Assembly (NCBI RefSeq): GCF_900108855.1
Contig: NZ_FNXY01000010.1
Span: 276,929 to 340,928 of the forward strand
Origin: Dyadobacter koreensis
GTDB taxonomy: Bacteria > Bacteroidota > Bacteroidia > Cytophagales > Spirosomataceae
Reading direction: 5' to 3'
Length of the DNA: 64,000 nt
Shown: piece by piece, positions 24,768 through 33,208 of the stretch
How the letters are laid out: the number at the start of each line of letters is the position of its first letter
Position numbering within the stretch: the first letter of the stretch is position 1
Notes under the pieces: generated by a model
Told to the model about the DNA's origin: nothing
Seen by the model: only the letters and a program-made list of their open reading frames with translations
The model's database searches: none
Position numbers and translations under genes: made by a program

Positions 24768-26615
24768 CTATAGGTAACCCTGCGCCTGCAGCTGGAAAAG
24801 TTCGGCATATTTTCCGTCCAGGTTCAGCAATTCTTCATGTGACCCATATTCGATTAATTTTCCTTTTTCCATAAAAAGAATTCGATCTGCCATCCTTACC
24901 GTTGAAAACCGATGTGATATAAGTACGGCCATTTTTCCGTGTATTAATTCGCTGAAACGCTGAAAAACTTTATGTTCAGCTCTGGCGTCAAGCGCTGACG
25001 TAGGTTCATCCAGTACGATCAGCTGTGCATCCCGCATGTAAGCACGGGCCAAAGCGATTTTCTGCCATTGACCACCAGACAACTCTGTACCTTCTTTAAA
25101 TCTTTTGCCTAAAACCTGTTCGAATCCGTTGGGAAGCCGTTCTATCACCTCATTAGCCATGCTCATATCAGAGGCTATTTGAATTGCTTCTTTATCATTT
25201 ATATTATCGATATCTCCAACTGCAATATTATCAGAAACAGTCATTTCGTAGCGAATATAATCCTGAAAAATAATCCCGATATTGGCTCTTAAATCAGCTA
25301 AATTGTAGTCAAGAATATCAATTCCATCGATTAATATTCGTCCTTCGGTTGGTTTGTAAAGACAGGCCAGAAGTTTGACAAGCGTTGTTTTTCCGGCACC
25401 GTTTTCTCCCACAAGTGCCAATTTCTCCCCAGGATTCAAGGTGAATGAAAGATTTCTTATCGCCCAGAAATCACTTTCCGGATATTTGAAACTAACATTT
25501 TCAAATACAATTCCTTTTTTGATCGGCCGGAGAATAGTATGTCCGTTTTCATTCGCCAGAATTGTTGGTTCAATTTCAAAAAAATCAAATAGGTCTTTAA
25601 GATAAAGTGCATTTTCTGCTATACCGGAAAACCGGCTCATAATGGCCTGCAACATACCATGCATTCTCTGAAATGATCCCGAAAGAAATGTCATGGTTCC
25701 GATCGTAATCAGTCCTCCAAGGGTTTGTATCAACACAAAAACGTAAGCTGCATAATAAGCGACCGTGCCGATGGCGGATAAGAAATATCCCCAGCCAGCA
25801 CGGCTGATCGCAATTTTTCGATTCGCCAGATAATATTCTTCGGACAATTCCTTGAAACGTCTTGCGAGATAATTTTCAAGTCCGAAAACCTTGACTTCTT
25901 TGGCTGTTTCCGCGCTTGAGCCCAGATAGCGAAGATAATCCAGTTCACGCCGTTCCGGAGTCCAGCTCCGGGTTAATGAATATGTCCTTTCGTTGAAATG
26001 CGTTTCTCCCAGAAAAGAAGGGATTACTGCGATAATTAATATTAAAATCAGCCAGGGATTAAATACAACTAATCCGGCTCCAAGTGAAAGCAGGGTTAAA
26101 ATATCCTGAATCTGAGCCAATGTTTGAGAAAGCAGGACCGTGCGGCCAGCAGTTTGGCGCCGGGCTCTTTCCAGTTTGTCATAAAAAACAGGATTTTCAA
26201 ATTGATATAGATCCAGTTTCGCAGCGTGATGTACCAGATCAACAGAAGTTTTATTGGCGACCAAATCACCTAAAAGGCTGTCAAACAGATTTATACAACG
26301 ATTTAAAAGATCTGAAATAATGGTCAGTCCCAATTCCGCGCCGACAAGCATCCACAGATAATCATGAGAATCCGTTCGATGGTTGATTAACCGGACAACT
26401 TCATCAATAATTTCTTTACCGATGTAAAGCATTAATAAAGGAAGGCCAGACTTTATCAGACGGAAGATAATATTTCCTGATGTGAGCAGCTTATTGGTTT
26501 CCCAAACCAGACGGAAAAAACGAGGGAGATTTTGTAAAGCGGAAAAACGCTTTTTAAAGGATTCTGAGGATTCTTTTTTTGTTTTGAACGACTTGGATGC
26601 CGGAATTTTCTTCAA
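24768..26615 (-). CDS. ABC exporter, fused permease and ATPase
   Basis: The 615-residue half-transporter has an N-terminal transmembrane domain (about 30-345, roughly six helices) and a C-terminal ATPase. Visible ATPase motifs are Walker A GENGAGKTTLVKLL, the Q-loop GIIFQDYIRY, signature LSGGQWQKIALARA, Walker B LIVLDEPTSALD and the H-loop AVLISHRFST. It should work as a homodimer. Relatives export lipids, peptides or drugs; the substrate cannot be told. No transport partner is adjacent. It ends exactly at the thioesterase stop, with no space for a separate terminator. Confidence 0.92.
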   Translation of the reverse strand: MKKIPASKSFKTKKESSESFKKRFSALQNLPRFFRLVWETNKLLTSGNIIFRLIKSGLPLLMLYIGKEIIDEVVRLINHRTDSHDYLWMLVGAELGLTIISDLLNRCINLFDSLLGDLVANKTSVDLVHHAAKLDLYQFENPVFYDKLERARRQTAGRTVLLSQTLAQIQDILTLLSLGAGLVVFNPWLILILIIAVIPSFLGETHFNERTYSLTRSWTPERRELDYLRYLGSSAETAKEVKVFGLENYLARRFKELSEEYYLANRKIAISRAGWGYFLSAIGTVAYYAAYVFVLIQTLGGLITIGTMTFLSGSFQRMHGMLQAIMSRFSGIAENALYLKDLFDFFEIEPTILANENGHTILRPIKKGIVFENVSFKYPESDFWAIRNLSFTLNPGEKLALVGENGAGKTTLVKLLACLYKPTEGRILIDGIDILDYNLADLRANIGIIFQDYIRYEMTVSDNIAVGDIDNINDKEAIQIASDMSMANEVIERLPNGFEQVLGKRFKEGTELSGGQWQKIALARAYMRDAQLIVLDEPTSALDARAEHKVFQRFSELIHGKMAVLISHRFSTVRMADRILFMEKGKLIEYGSHEELLNLDGKYAELFQLQAQGYL

Positions 26616-26749
26616 TAGTTATAATAAGTATGGTGACTTTCTGTAAATCATTTTGTTACGAAAAAAGTTCTTTAAAAATCAATTGCTTTTCGTGCTGCCC
26701 TTAATCAGATACTTTGTTTTGACCGGCAGAGTTTTAGCAGCTTAAATAT

Positions 26750-26757
26750 TACCTTTG
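26750..26757 (+). promoter_or_regulatory. Putative -7 element TACCTTTG close to the mazG ATG
   Basis: This exact TAnnTTTG element ends only 4 bp before the ATG at 26762. If used, transcription would start at or next to that ATG (leaderless mRNA), or translation would begin at the internal ATG 26810. Confidence 0.5.
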
Positions 26758-26761
26758 TTAC

Positions 26762-27592
26762 ATGGAAAAAAACTTCAATGACTTACCAGAAAGTCGCCAG
26801 CAGCAGCTCATGGCTTTTGATCGCTTGCTTACAATTATGGACGAACTTCGGGAACAGTGCCCTTGGGACCGAAAACAAACCCTGGAAAGTTTACGGCACC
26901 TTACGATTGAAGAAACCTATGAGTTATCTGACGCGATTCTGGAAAATGACTTGCCTGAAATAAAAAAAGAACTGGGGGATGTGCTTTTGCATATTGTTTT
27001 TTATGCCAAAATCGCCTCAGAAAATGTAGAAACGGAAAATCATTTTGATATCGCCGATGTCTTGACCGGAATTTGTGAAAAACTGATCTCGCGTCATCCT
27101 CATATTTATGGTGATACAAAGGCGGATACCGAGGAGCAGGTGAAGCAAAATTGGGAAAAATTAAAATTGAAAGAAGGCAACAAGTCGGTTTTGTCTGGCG
27201 TGCCCGCATCTCTTCCTGCGCTTGTAAAGGCTATGCGCATTCAGGAAAAGGCTCGTGGAGCTGGATTTGACTGGGATGAAAAACAGCAGGTTTGGGCAAA
27301 AGTTGAGGAGGAATTGCAGGAATTTAAAGAAAACTTTAACATAGAAACACAAGACGTAATCGACCAGAAGGAAGCCGAAGGAGAGTTTGGAGATTTACTT
27401 TTTTCATTGGTTAACTATTCAAGATTTGTCGATATTAACCCTGAAACGGCGTTAGAAAGGACCAATAAAAAGTTTATCCGCCGGTTTCAATATATGGAAG
27501 AAGCATCAAAATCGGATGGAAAGTCATTGACCGAAATGACACTTTCGGAAATGGATGAATATTGGAATCGGGCTAAAGCGTTGCAGATTTAA
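26762..27592 (+). CDS. mazG: Nucleoside triphosphate pyrophosphohydrolase MazG
   Basis: MazG hydrolyses NTPs to NMP and PPi, cleaning the nucleotide pool and affecting (p)ppGpp signalling. The 276-residue protein has two MazG repeats. The N-terminal one carries CPWDRKQTLESLRHLTIEETYEL and KKELGDVLLHIVFYAKIA with the ExxE/ExxD metal site. The C-terminal one carries KVEEELQEFKENF and EGEFGDLLFSLVNYSRFV. The family core begins at AFDRLLTIMDELREQCPWD, so ATG 26810 (residue 17) is an alternative start. The promoter element 4 bp before ATG 26762 makes the choice uncertain. Confidence 0.94.
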   Translation: MEKNFNDLPESRQQQLMAFDRLLTIMDELREQCPWDRKQTLESLRHLTIEETYELSDAILENDLPEIKKELGDVLLHIVFYAKIASENVETENHFDIADVLTGICEKLISRHPHIYGDTKADTEEQVKQNWEKLKLKEGNKSVLSGVPASLPALVKAMRIQEKARGAGFDWDEKQQVWAKVEEELQEFKENFNIETQDVIDQKEAEGEFGDLLFSLVNYSRFVDINPETALERTNKKFIRRFQYMEEASKSDGKSLTEMTLSEMDEYWNRAKALQI

Positions 27593-27734
27593 AGGGGTCA
27601 CTATTTTGTAATTGTCAGCTTCGGTAAAATAATTATTCATAGTTGAAATACGGTTTGCACCGAGAATATTTCTTGTTGATATTGAATAATGTTTCAATTT
27701 TCTGAACATTACTTGATAATTAACACACGCTAAA

Positions 27735-28328
27735 ATGTACATCGAAGACCGAATTGCACAGTTAGAAAACATATCCGTGGATCAGGGAAAGCAGATAGAG
27801 ATGATTGCAGAGGGATTGGCCAAGCTGACAACTGTTGTGCATAAGGGTTTCGCTGAATGGAAAAAGCGAGACGCCTTGATGCAGCAAGATATTTCTTTGT
27901 TAAAGAAAGGTTTGTCCGGTGCACAAACGGATATTGAATCTTTGAAGACTGATGTTAATGTCCTGAAGACTGACGTTAATATCCTCAAGACTGATGTTAA
28001 TATCCTGAAGACTGACGTTAATATCCTAAAGACTGATGTTGATATCCTGAAGACTGATGTTAATATCCTGAAAATAGATGTTAATATCCTCAAGACTGAT
28101 GTTAATATCCTGAAAATTGATGTTAGTGAATTGAAGGAAGATGTCAGCGTCTTGAAAGATGATGTCAAAACTTTAAAATCCGATGTTGCCATTATTCAAC
28201 AGGATTTAAAAGATATCCGTCATGAAATGGATGAGCGTTTTAATTTGATAGATAAAAGATTTGATAAGATGGAAAGTAACTTTAATGGAAAATTTGACTT
28301 ACTTGTCGAACTCATTAAAGCGAAATAA
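27735..28328 (+). CDS. Coiled-coil protein with heptad repeats
   Basis: The 197-residue protein has no known enzymatic motif. The N-terminal 70 residues contain a first helical stretch (EDRIAQLENISVDQGKQIEM, resembling haemagglutinin/trimeric coiled-coil stalks). Residues about 66-155 are near-perfect seven-residue repeats of the form DVNILKT with hydrophobic residues at the a and d positions. The C-terminal part (EMDERFNLIDKRFDKMESNF) is another predicted coiled coil. It has no signal peptide or membrane segment. The repeats are encoded by a 21-bp tandem DNA repeat. It ends 8 bp before the thiamine pyrophosphokinase gene, so the two may be one transcript. The function is unknown. Confidence 0.75.
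   Translation: MYIEDRIAQLENISVDQGKQIEMIAEGLAKLTTVVHKGFAEWKKRDALMQQDISLLKKGLSGAQTDIESLKTDVNVLKTDVNILKTDVNILKTDVNILKTDVDILKTDVNILKIDVNILKTDVNILKIDVSELKEDVSVLKDDVKTLKSDVAIIQQDLKDIRHEMDERFNLIDKRFDKMESNFNGKFDLLVELIKAK
27930..28181 (+). repeat. 21-bp tandem repeat inside the coiled-coil gene
   Basis: The unit GATGTTAATATCCTGAAGAC plus T recurs every 21 bp from 27951 to about 28118 in eight close copies. Degenerate units extend to 27930 on the left and 28181 on the right. Every copy is in frame and encodes one heptad (DVNILKT). Copies differ mostly at silent or wobble positions. Confidence 0.9.
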
Positions 28329-28336
28329 GATTAGTA

Positions 28337-28999
28337 ATGTCTTCACATCATATTATCAGAGAAAAGCAGGAACCTGCACTAATTATTGCCAACGGAGAAG
28401 CTTGCAGTGAAGAATTGTTGGGGCAATTGTTAGAATGGAGCCCACTGGTTTTGGTTCTGGATCATGCTATTTACAGAGTTCTCGAATTAGGAATAAAAGT
28501 AGACGTTTGGTTAGGAGACTTTGATCAGAATCATGATTTCGACGAGATTAGATCGAGGCAGTATCCTCTCAAAATTGTTCATACACCGGATCAGGAAAAA
28601 ACAGATCTTGAAAAAGCAATTGACTATTTAGTGGCCGAGGGATTTCCGGCTGCAAATATTGTTTGGGCAACAGGTCGTCGCGCTGATCATTCTATAACAA
28701 ATATTACCAATCTGGTCCGCTACAAAGAAACTATCCGCCTTGTATTATTTGACGACTATTCGAAAATATTTCCGTTGGCGGGGATTTTTGAAAAGTGGTA
28801 TGTCGCGGGTACGCCAATTTCGCTTATCCCTATCGGAGTTGTGGAAGGTATTAAAACAGCAGGTTTAAAATATAATCTAAATGATGAAACATTGACATTA
28901 GGGCATAGGACCGGAAATAGTAATGAGGCGGAAACTGATGGTATGGTTCGAATTTCCGCCCTTAAAGGTGATTTATTAATTATGGAATGTTGGGACTAA
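28337..28999 (+). CDS. Thiamine pyrophosphokinase
   Basis: This enzyme transfers pyrophosphate from ATP to thiamine, giving the cofactor TPP. The 220-residue protein shows the family motifs LIIANGEACSEELL, VWLGDFDQ (equivalent to GDFDS), TPDQEKTDLEKAIDYL (DQxxTDxxKAL) and the catalytic-domain ATGRRADHSITNI. A C-terminal beta domain (about 140-215) binds thiamine in relatives. The gene is convergent with the M1 peptidase gene, with 4 bp between the stops. Confidence 0.93.
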   Translation: MSSHHIIREKQEPALIIANGEACSEELLGQLLEWSPLVLVLDHAIYRVLELGIKVDVWLGDFDQNHDFDEIRSRQYPLKIVHTPDQEKTDLEKAIDYLVAEGFPAANIVWATGRRADHSITNITNLVRYKETIRLVLFDDYSKIFPLAGIFEKWYVAGTPISLIPIGVVEGIKTAGLKYNLNDETLTLGHRTGNSNEAETDGMVRISALKGDLLIMECWD

Positions 29000-29003
29000 A
29001 TCT

Positions 29004-30635
29004 CTAAATATTTTTTGACTCCACATAGAAGTTACGATCTACAAGCAGCGTTTTTTCGCCTTTCGTTTTCAATGTTTTCCAGTTTGTTGTAGGATAAATG
29101 AACTGATCATTTCCATCCGCAAGTTTTATTCTAACCGGCATATCGAACCCAGCAACAACATTTGTCCAGCGGTACTGAACGCTGTTCCCTTTAAAAGAAT
29201 ATTCAAGAGTAGGGATGCGGGTATCTCGTAAATACTGGTCAAATATTTTACTGATATCTCGGCCGGCATTTTTACTCACATAATCCTCAATTTGTCTGGA
29301 TTCAACAGTTTGATGGTAGAAAGTCTTATTGAGGCCACGTAAAATCTGGCGCCACTTATCATCATTATTCACAACCTGACGAATGGTGTGGAGCATATTT
29401 CCACCCTTGTAATACATATCCCTTGAACCTTCCTGGTTAACATTATAAGTGCCGATAATTGGTATATCGTTTGCGATCAAGGCCCTCGTACCAATCACAT
29501 AATCTGCACCAGCCTGTTTTCCAAAATAGAATTCGGTGTATAAGTTTTCCGAATAATTAGTAAAGCTTTCGTGGATCCACATGTCGGCGACATCCTTATA
29601 GGTGATATTATTTGCAAACCATTCATGACCACTTTCATGAATAATGATAAAATCCCATTTTAGCCCCCAACCTGTTTTGGACAAATCACGTCCCAGATAT
29701 CCCATTTTATAGCCGTTTCCATAGGTAACAGAACTTTGGTGTTCCATACCCAGATAAGGCACCTCGACTAACTTATATCCATCTTCGTAGAATGGATATG
29801 GTCCAAACCAATGTTCAAAAGCTTTCAGCATTTTGTTGGCCTGATCGAACTGAACTTTTGCTTTTTCAAGATTTTCAGGATATACATAAAAACTCACCGG
29901 CAAATCACCTTTTTCACCTTTATACGTCTCGCTCCAATTTACATAAGGAGCAACATTCATATTGACCCCGTAATTATTGATCGGATTAACAACTGCCCAA
30001 TTGAAAGTATGTGTGCCATTGTTATTATCAATAACACTACGCAGTTTTCCGTTGGAGACATCCGTAACCGCTTTCGGAACTGTAATACTTACCATCATAC
30101 TATCTGGTTCGTCATACATGTGATCTTTGCATGGCCACCAAACGCTTGACCCAAGGCCCTGGCATGAGGTAGAAATTATCGTGTTTCCTTTTCCGTCCGG
30201 AACCCACTGTACGCCGCCATCCCAGGGCGGTCTTTTTGCTAAACGCGGCTTTCCCGAATAAAAAACTTCAATAGATTCAGACTTTCCTTTTTCCTGCTTC
30301 TTAGTTAGGGTTATAAAAAAAGCGTTTCCATCTCTCCTGTAAGTCAGCGTTTGGCCATCCTGAATCACTTTTTCAAGTTGAAGCGGTTCCTGCAAATCGA
30401 CTTGGATTGTTTGCTTCGGCTCTAAAACTTTATAATTAATGACCGTGCTGCCTTTTAGTGTGCTATCCTGCGCATTTGGCGTCACGCTCAAATGATAGTA
30501 AGTGAGATCCCACCACGCCCGCTCGGGAGTGATCGCTCCACGCAACGTGTCTGCGTGTGTGAATTTTGTTTGGTTTTGGGCACTCGATAAAAATGGACTT
30601 AATATCAGGCAAAAGGAAAGGATTTTTTTTAACAT
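29004..30635 (-). CDS. M1 family zinc metallopeptidase (aminopeptidase N-like)
   Basis: The 543-residue exported peptidase has a signal peptide (MLKKILSFCLILSPFLSSAQ). The N-terminal beta domain spans about 25-225. The catalytic domain carries the exopeptidase-type motif YLGMEHQ, and the zinc site HESGHEWFANN (HExxH) followed 18 residues later by the third ligand Glu in MWIHESFTNY. It lacks the long helical C-terminal domain of full-size aminopeptidase N, ending instead with a short beta region. It probably degrades peptides in the periplasm. It lies 32 bp downstream of the kelch gene on the same strand. Confidence 0.93.
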   Translation of the reverse strand: MLKKILSFCLILSPFLSSAQNQTKFTHADTLRGAITPERAWWDLTYYHLSVTPNAQDSTLKGSTVINYKVLEPKQTIQVDLQEPLQLEKVIQDGQTLTYRRDGNAFFITLTKKQEKGKSESIEVFYSGKPRLAKRPPWDGGVQWVPDGKGNTIISTSCQGLGSSVWWPCKDHMYDEPDSMMVSITVPKAVTDVSNGKLRSVIDNNNGTHTFNWAVVNPINNYGVNMNVAPYVNWSETYKGEKGDLPVSFYVYPENLEKAKVQFDQANKMLKAFEHWFGPYPFYEDGYKLVEVPYLGMEHQSSVTYGNGYKMGYLGRDLSKTGWGLKWDFIIIHESGHEWFANNITYKDVADMWIHESFTNYSENLYTEFYFGKQAGADYVIGTRALIANDIPIIGTYNVNQEGSRDMYYKGGNMLHTIRQVVNNDDKWRQILRGLNKTFYHQTVESRQIEDYVSKNAGRDISKIFDQYLRDTRIPTLEYSFKGNSVQYRWTNVVAGFDMPVRIKLADGNDQFIYPTTNWKTLKTKGEKTLLVDRNFYVESKNI

Positions 30636-30667
30636 TTAATAGGAGATTATGGTATTGTATCTGTGTA

Positions 30668-31651
30668 TTATTCTTCAAGAACTTCCATTGCATTTAGCTC
30701 AGGGCCACCGCCCCGATTGGCAGAACCGGCCGCGATATAAACTTTTTTATGTAAGAAAACTGCCTGGGTTCCATGTCTTCCCTGTTGCATCGAAGGGAAT
30801 TTTTCCCATTTTTGGGTTTGCGTATTAAATGCTTCGACTTCATTGTGGGCTTCTACATGAGCATCGCTTTCTCCGCCAATGATCAGGATTTTTTTGCCAA
30901 AAGCAACAGCCGTATTACCAGCCCGCTTTGTAGGAATATTGTTTGACGCATCAAGGGTTGACCATTTGCCGGTCTTGAAATTGTAAACGTCTACCTCCGC
31001 GATTGTAGTATTCAAGACTTGATTGATCCTGGCAGTAGACAATCGACCTCCGGCTAAATAAAGTTTATTGTCAATAACCGCTACCTGCACATGGTCCCGC
31101 GGGCGAGGAGCTTCGGCGAGCTGCTTCCAGGTATTTTTTGCCGGATCATACTCATCAAACCAAGTTACCTGACCATCCCAATGACCATCCTGAATTCCGC
31201 AGACAAGGTATATTTTGTCATTTAAAGTGAACGCTCCGGCCGCCCCACGTCTCCTGTTTTCCGGGATTTCAGGACCTTTTCGCCATTCATTTTTGACAGG
31301 ATTGAAAATATAGATATTAGGAATTGGTACTTCATGGGGATAGCTGCCGGTAAAGGCACCTAGTACGTAAATTTCGTTCTTAAAAGAAACGGCTTGAAAG
31401 TGGCTCATTTCAAGGGGTGTTTTGCTGAGCGTTACCCAGGTATCCTTTTCAGGATCATATTCATCGACAGATTTTAGCCCTCGGCCTCCAAGCAGATAAA
31501 GTTTTCCGTTCGCATGGGACATGGCATTTTCATGTCTCTTATCCGGGAGATTCTCTGGCTCTATCGCTCGCCAGACTTGGCCTTCAGCACGAAAGGTCAT
31601 CATATGGATGACCAGTAAAAATGCTCCGATTTTGTAGAAGATGCTTTTCAT
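30668..31651 (-). CDS. Kelch-repeat beta-propeller protein, exported
   Basis: The 327-residue protein has an N-terminal signal peptide (about 1-25, ending near RAEGQ). It then carries about six kelch repeats with the GG-Y-W pattern, for example GKLYLLGGRGLKSVDEYDP, DNKLYLAGGRL and GKKILIIGGESDAHVEA, forming a predicted beta-propeller. Kelch propellers bind proteins or sugars, and some relatives are sialate mutarotases or galactose-oxidase-like. No catalytic residues could be assigned. It is preceded by a hairpin and lies at the distal end of the GH144-like locus, so a role in the same glycan pathway is plausible. Confidence 0.85.
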   Translation of the reverse strand: MKSIFYKIGAFLLVIHMMTFRAEGQVWRAIEPENLPDKRHENAMSHANGKLYLLGGRGLKSVDEYDPEKDTWVTLSKTPLEMSHFQAVSFKNEIYVLGAFTGSYPHEVPIPNIYIFNPVKNEWRKGPEIPENRRRGAAGAFTLNDKIYLVCGIQDGHWDGQVTWFDEYDPAKNTWKQLAEAPRPRDHVQVAVIDNKLYLAGGRLSTARINQVLNTTIAEVDVYNFKTGKWSTLDASNNIPTKRAGNTAVAFGKKILIIGGESDAHVEAHNEVEAFNTQTQKWEKFPSMQQGRHGTQAVFLHKKVYIAAGSANRGGGPELNAMEVLEE

Positions 31652-31672
31652 AAATTGTCCCGGTATAAATAA

Positions 31673-31700
31673 TTCCAGGCACCGAAACGGTGCCTGGGAA
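31673..31700 (-). terminator. Hairpin between the GH144-like and kelch genes
   Basis: CCAGGCACCG (31675-31684) and CGGTGCCTGG (31688-31697) form a perfect 10-bp stem with loop AAA, extended by TT/AA. On the minus strand it is followed by a weak AATTATTT tract. It may terminate or attenuate transcription before the kelch gene. Confidence 0.6.
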
Positions 31701-31791
31701 ACTATTAATTACCATCAAGGTACAATTTATTTTATAAATTCGAAATATCACTAGTCCCATGAAATTCTTGCAAATTTCGGGAAACTACTGG

Positions 31792-33168
31792 TCAATTTTT
31801 GCTGATCGCTTTCAATGCCGGACTTTCAAAATTTAACTTTTTTAAACCGTTCTGGACATCCGGGTTGCTCATAAATAATTTCCATAATAACCCAGTCCGG
31901 TAATTTTCGATCATCACGATGATTGGGCCCTGATCGATTGCCAAATGTGACTTCGCATACCAGTTCTGTGATTCATTAAAGGCATCGGTAAATCCATATT
32001 CGCTCCATATTTTGTCGCCCAGATCATCATAGAAATGGCGAAGCGCCTTCATTGACTTTTCAGGAGCATAGGGGAAAGAGGATAATGCGGCCGTTGGGGT
32101 AATCGTGCCAAAATCATTTGTTGGGGAAAAAGCATTATAACCATCGTAGGTATCGCTGGCGGTTAACCCCCAACTATTTTCACCGTAACCTTTAAATTTT
32201 CCAGGATTCGCAACGCAATGCTTATAATTTATCAGCGTATGATTAACATTTTGTTCCCAATAATCGGCATATTGATCTTTCAGGTTTCGCGGATCAAGGC
32301 CCAGAAACGAATAATGAGCAAAAAACATAGGACCGCCAAAATCAAAGCCAAGCGGGAGTTTTACTCCGTAAAATTCTTTTCCGTTTTTGAAGTGGTCACT
32401 TTGAGCCCAGCATTTATTGTAAATTTGTGCAGTAATTGGATACCTCGGAGAGGACGCTGCCAAAATATACGTAATCAGGGTTTCATTATAGCCTCTCAAC
32501 TCAAAATTCATTGCCCAGCCGTTATTTGGGCTCCAATGCCAGAATAACTGATCAGGATTTCCTCTCGTATACCAATCCCATTCTGCTTCATCCCAAATCC
32601 AGGTGATCCGGTTCCTCAAATCACGTTCAACATTGTTGTTTCCGTTGAAATACTGTTTTGCACAAAGTAAACCCTGAAAAAGGAATGAAGATTCTACAAG
32701 ATCTCCTCCATCATCTTTACGCCCGAAAGGAATAATTTTCCCGGTTCCGCCATTTAGCCAATGTGGAAAAATTCCATGATAGTGATCAGCCTTCGATAAA
32801 AATTTAACCATTTTTAGCAGACGGTTAGAGACCGAATCTCTCGGAACCCAGCCTCGTTCAGCTGCGACGATCATAGCCATAATTCCAAATCCTGTACCCC
32901 CAGTTGTTACAACTTCATCTCCATAATCAAACGCAACATTACTTCGCTCTCTGGACATGCCGCTAACCGGATGGCCAAAATCCCAGAAATAACGAAATGT
33001 TTGTTTTTGAACCAATTCGAGTAATGCCGTATCGGATAGATTTTTTGGTCGGTTCGCCGGATTAAAAGTGGCAGCAGCTGTTGAGGTCCTCTTCTTTTGC
33101 GCAGTACTATCGGTTGTCGAAAAGAGTATGCATGCCAGAATGCTTAGGTGAAAGAGTATATATTTCAT
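31792..33168 (-). CDS. Glucoamylase-like glycoside hydrolase (GH144-type), copy B
   Basis: The 458-residue exported enzyme has a signal peptide (about 1-23, ending near TDSTAQ). The rest matches the bacterial glucoamylase-like (alpha/alpha)6 family that includes the GH144 beta-1,2-glucanases of Bacteroidetes: TFRYFWDFGHPVSGMSRERS, TGGTGFGIMAMIVAAERGWV, HWLNGGTGKIIPFGRKDDGG, and the acidic cluster DDGGDLVE probably forming the active site. WHWSPNNGWAMNFELRGYNE and DTYDGYNAFSPTNDFGTITP are also shared with the neighbouring copy. The second copy lies 40 bp upstream on the same strand. A beta-1,2-glucan or oligosaccharide substrate is likely by family but not proven here. Confidence 0.87.
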   Translation of the reverse strand: MKYILFHLSILACILFSTTDSTAQKKRTSTAAATFNPANRPKNLSDTALLELVQKQTFRYFWDFGHPVSGMSRERSNVAFDYGDEVVTTGGTGFGIMAMIVAAERGWVPRDSVSNRLLKMVKFLSKADHYHGIFPHWLNGGTGKIIPFGRKDDGGDLVESSFLFQGLLCAKQYFNGNNNVERDLRNRITWIWDEAEWDWYTRGNPDQLFWHWSPNNGWAMNFELRGYNETLITYILAASSPRYPITAQIYNKCWAQSDHFKNGKEFYGVKLPLGFDFGGPMFFAHYSFLGLDPRNLKDQYADYWEQNVNHTLINYKHCVANPGKFKGYGENSWGLTASDTYDGYNAFSPTNDFGTITPTAALSSFPYAPEKSMKALRHFYDDLGDKIWSEYGFTDAFNESQNWYAKSHLAIDQGPIIVMIENYRTGLLWKLFMSNPDVQNGLKKLNFESPALKAISKN

Positions 33169-33208
33169 ATTATGCTAATTAATTTCTTTGTTGAGGTAGT
33201 TGTTGTTA

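Noticed and set aside
27930..28181. CRISPR-like regularly spaced repeats
   Set aside because: The repeats are contiguous without spacers, 21 bp long, and in frame within a coding sequence. No cas genes are present.
27782..28192. Long minus-strand ORF opposite the coiled-coil gene
   Set aside because: It is the antisense reading of the 21-bp tandem repeat, giving a repetitive TSVFRILTS pattern. The plus strand gives a sensible coiled coil with start and stop in context.
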